Notes under the pieces: generated by a model
Seen by the model: the letters and a program-made list of their open reading frames with translations, nothing else
Told to the model about the DNA's origin: nothing
Databases searched by the model: none
IMG/VR virus record: IMGVR_UViG_3300042691_019772
Location: 1-33,118 of that record
Length of the DNA: 33,118 nucleotides
Origin: a virus
Direction: 5' to 3' (one strand)
Translations under genes and position numbers: made by a program
In this document: positions 31,401-33,118 of the stretch, in pieces
Position numbering within the stretch: the first letter of the stretch is position 1
Layout of the letters: every line of letters begins with the position of its first letter

Positions 31401-33118
31401 TTCAAAGGTAAGCCATTACCTGGAACACCAGCTGAAGACTTACCAAAAGATAGTAAGGGTGAAGTAGATACCGAACCTCTTTTCAAAAAAATGTTAAAGG
31501 AGAAGGGTATTAAAACCGTAGAAACGGAATTACCTTCAGATAAATTAAAGGCAACTCAAAGTGAATTAGTTGGTAGTAAAGTAGCAGGAATGACGAAGGC
31601 TTTAGAAGAAGACCCTCAAAATCCTGGTATTACTGCACCAATTTATGTAAGTAGAGATGGATTCGTAATCGATGGACATCATAGATGGGCAGCCGTTACA
31701 TCTGCCGCTATCAAAGCTGGAAAACCTGCAAATATGAAAGTTATTGTTGTGGATATGGATATTAAAGATGCTATCCCAATGTGTAATCAATTTGCAGAAG
31801 AACAAGGTATTGCAGCTAAAAAAGCGGATGCTAATGATGGCGAACAACCAAAACCAAAAGAACCAAACAAAAAAGAAGGTGGTGTAATTTATCCTATTGG
31901 AGGAAACTATTATTCAGATACTCCTAATGGGCCTGCACAATATATTAAATCAGAGAGTGTAGTAAGAGAAGTATTTGAGAATGAAAATGAAAAGTTTTTA
32001 AAACTTTTGTTTGAGGCTAATGTTACAAAAAAATTACCTGATGGTGATACGGTTAGAGTAACTCCAATTGATGTAAAAGATCAACCGGAGGCAACACAAA
32101 AAGCAGATGCAGAAGATGTAGCAAAAGAAGCTCCCGAATCATTTAAAGCCGCGTTAAGTTCAACTGCTGGAAAAAAGGGTGAAGAATTTATTGCTAAGAA
32201 GAAAAATGATTTAGGTAAATTGGTTACGAAAATGCTTACTGATGGTAAATTAAATTTAATTGGTGAAGATGGTAAGCCTATTTCAATTGAAGGAGATGTC
32301 TTACAATCATTAGTAGATAAGGTTTTTGACGGTGAAGATTTATCGGATAGTGAAAAAGAAACATTTAATCAAGTCTTTAAATTCGTTACTACTGTATCCG
32401 GTGATGTTAAAATATATGTTGCTAACAAAATAGCGGGTAGGCATCCGCAACAAGGATATAAGAGTATTGAATTAAAGAAAAATAATGCAGCTATGGGTGA
32501 GGCCGTTAGGGCATTCGCTTTAAAAAATGGATTGAATGTAGGTAGATCTTCCGAAGGAGCTATTGGTAAAAAGGTATTGAATCCAAAGAAAATGGCGAGT
32601 TCGGTAAATCCTGATGAGCCGGAAATGATGGTGGAAATTTCAACAACAAAAAATGGAGTCAATATCGGTGGAAAGGAATTCAAAAGACTTAAAGAAATTG
32701 ATGAAGAAAGCCTTACAAAACAATTAATAAAGCAAGGATTCACTCCACAGGAAGCTGCTAAAAAAGCCCGTTTATTGGCGTTACAAACAATGGCCTATAA
32801 TCAGAAATTAGGTGATTTGGCCAAAATAGGTGAAGAGTCCGGAGGTAAAATACCTATGGCAAATTTCGGAGATGTAACAAATCCAGAAGGCCGTAAACAA
32901 ACCGCCAATAATATAATAGATGGTGCAATCAAACGCTTTACAACTGAATTGGAAGAGTATGGAAAAATGTTTGGTAAAGAAAATCTTGCAGATACACCTG
33001 AAAATAAAAAAGTATTTGATACTCTAAATAAATTAAAAGAATTAAATGCTAATAGTGATTTAGAAAACGATGAAACCGCGAGAGAGGAGTATAAGAAATT
33101 ATTGAATCAACTATTAGT
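28425..33118 (+). CDS. Giant modular virion/capsid-associated polyprotein-like protein (3' end outside window)
   Basis: At least 1564 residues, open to the window edge. Order of parts: residues 1-56, a helical leader ending EEFFITE|A, like T4 capsid-targeting sequences cut by the prohead protease ((I/L)xE|A). Repeated KSATPA(K/R) phrases follow, with three 21-residue tandem units at 171-229. Linker 1 (FPGKYHLGAGYYSSKQGGEAEF) starts at 113. There are 16 prolines at 298-313. Next is a helical domain at ~320-520 (ALVSVGIKVATTALFAAAGGG) and linker 2 (FPGKFHLGGGFYSS) at 531. A TIKI/ChaN/EreA-like domain spans ~680-900 and a ParB-like domain ~968-1140 (DGHHRW at 1083-1088). A degenerate third linker (YPIGGNYYSDTPNGPAQY) starts at about 1157, before LFE|A at 1195-1198. 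The remaining ~360 residues are unrecognised. Packaging and injection are inferred. Confidence 0.75.
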   Translation, partial: MIDINKIIDEILLEHSQRYPIPSLEEREQVENMIECCYKLGYDEYADIIEEFFITEAEPNIKSKSATTARISRNVSSPKANTGVKSKSATPARISKNVSQKADAGKEGESKEFPGKYHLGAGYYSSKQGGEAEFKNDGGNLRPITPQEKEKLKGSKGGAGAGKVASQSPAGVQPKSATPAKLDRNIPQTPPGVQPKSATPAKLDRDIPQTPTGVQPKSATPAKLAKDIPNDKWGDNPQEPDWMKGGDPTWGGAANQNSTWGDNPQEPDWAKGPAMWDKKVPPRNAEPPVGTKVGGAVPPPPPPPPPPPPPPPPKVELPYKAKIQNWAKKEKEFFDKGQDKPGSETRRTFAQALKDKVKGAAQAIKHGFQHEVHTFKTAAKAVGKVFSEPGGFRSLEKEEKKALVSVGIKVATTALFAAAGGGLAHGAVAFAKHVAVELVPHAVAETIVLGVGRASLFASSDGNDERLLSDFMDAVADRLENMEITPEMMDKMVDSFNAKNPTDTQSENISLDEILLSYLIKEESEGESTQFPGKFHLGGGFYSSKQGGEAEFKNDGGNLRPITPEEKEEFEGGNAGDTDQNALMKTAEDELAKKEKEYEEENPIDPKTDYDKILKDPSATAQDIAKAKAFKRKNDILKQKQKDDPEYQSNLKKEVSDKNNEIAEDLRGQKDSEGNQLDAETTENGSLLIGVEHGEGNESTKNTIEKIKSLPKDAKVMFVGEGGVGLDDNGKIDFVGEQAELRDACLEHFDDAREESWDENGDVRDSDAPIFDEIAKSFGGDKEKAMASVWTNMVGQGDDLDADDYLTEETKEWIKGEARKGGSKEFDGDVDWNNLTLEQKEDLYQLNYRDDQNYGETDLSKGQKAFNDYRQQELDRKIKEAEEKGYTVIATMGNSHVGMWRERNKKKTDSFKPQSLRNLQKELPEADKEVFNKESDLDKIPSDKKEEISMKIDELADKASKGEDFNLCQITVPGTNLYCDDNQGIPREEMPQFKGKPLPGTPAEDLPKDSKGEVDTEPLFKKMLKEKGIKTVETELPSDKLKATQSELVGSKVAGMTKALEEDPQNPGITAPIYVSRDGFVIDGHHRWAAVTSAAIKAGKPANMKVIVVDMDIKDAIPMCNQFAEEQGIAAKKADANDGEQPKPKEPNKKEGGVIYPIGGNYYSDTPNGPAQYIKSESVVREVFENENEKFLKLLFEANVTKKLPDGDTVRVTPIDVKDQPEATQKADAEDVAKEAPESFKAALSSTAGKKGEEFIAKKKNDLGKLVTKMLTDGKLNLIGEDGKPISIEGDVLQSLVDKVFDGEDLSDSEKETFNQVFKFVTTVSGDVKIYVANKIAGRHPQQGYKSIELKKNNAAMGEAVRAFALKNGLNVGRSSEGAIGKKVLNPKKMASSVNPDEPEMMVEISTTKNGVNIGGKEFKRLKEIDEESLTKQLIKQGFTPQEAAKKARLLALQTMAYNQKLGDLAKIGEESGGKIPMANFGDVTNPEGRKQTANNIIDGAIKRFTTELEEYGKMFGKENLADTPENKKVFDTLNKLKELNANSDLENDETAREEYKKLLNQLL
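28935..29111 (+). repeat. 63-nt tandem repeats in the giant gene
   Basis: Two full units (28935-28997, 28998-29060) and one partial unit (29061-29111) code GVQPKSATPAKLDR(N/D)IPQTP. Two older KSAT.AR copies lie upstream at about 28606 and 28678. Confidence 0.85.

Overview
The window is one transcription-strand block of a tailed, contractile-tail (myovirus) bacteriophage genome. Every supported gene is on the + strand, is tightly packed and is AT-rich. T4-type tail proteins are recognisable: sheath gp18, tube gp19, a gp26-like baseplate protein, a tape measure, a LysM-like baseplate protein and a hub protein. The sequences are far from T4 itself, so this looks like a distant T4 relative ('far-T4'). 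Two promoters with the Bacteroidetes shape (TTG, 20 nt, TAnnTTTG) and A-rich leaders with few Shine-Dalgarno sequences point to a Bacteroidetes host. No tRNA, integrase, CRISPR array, insertion sequence or replication origin was seen. No gene-free stretch exceeds 300 bases; the largest, 4858-5083, holds a terminator, a late-type motif and a structured RNA.

Layout. 1-13415 is an adhesin module. It has two long paralogous tail fibres ending in self-cleaving S74 chaperone domains (2-2347, partial, and 7382-11119), two fibres sharing the N-terminal WKKVIVSGS anchor (3559, 5084), small fibre-associated proteins, a LamG-lectin protein, a GT4-like glycosyltransferase, and a tail protein carrying an intein-like Hint domain. 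13517-18442 holds a small coiled-coil protein, sheath and tube, then a self-contained 'moron' unit with its own host-type promoter and two flanking terminators, then a gp26-like gene overlapping a second frame at a T7 slip site. 18451-25911 runs from the tape measure through the baseplate. 25935-28416 holds a phytanoyl-CoA-dioxygenase-like gene with an altered iron-binding motif, a polymerase-only family-A DNA polymerase behind a host-type promoter, and an unknown gene. From 28425 to beyond the window runs a giant modular protein (at least 1564 aa) with prohead-protease-type sites, repeated linkers, 16 consecutive prolines, a TIKI/ChaN/EreA-like domain and a ParB-like domain.

Regulation. A motif close to AATATTTATA lies 17-42 nt before the first gene of eight transcription units, and 173 nt before a ninth where the RNA leader intervenes. 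It is absent inside polycistrons, so it is probably the phage's late promoter element. Four rho-independent terminators divide the block. The polymerase and the moron instead have host-type promoters, which suggests expression outside the late programme.

The most unusual items are the giant protein (a candidate capsid-packaged, injected polyprotein), the 143-nt structured RNA before a fibre gene, the probable programmed frameshift just before the tape measure, and the promoter-plus-terminator moron between tube and baseplate genes.
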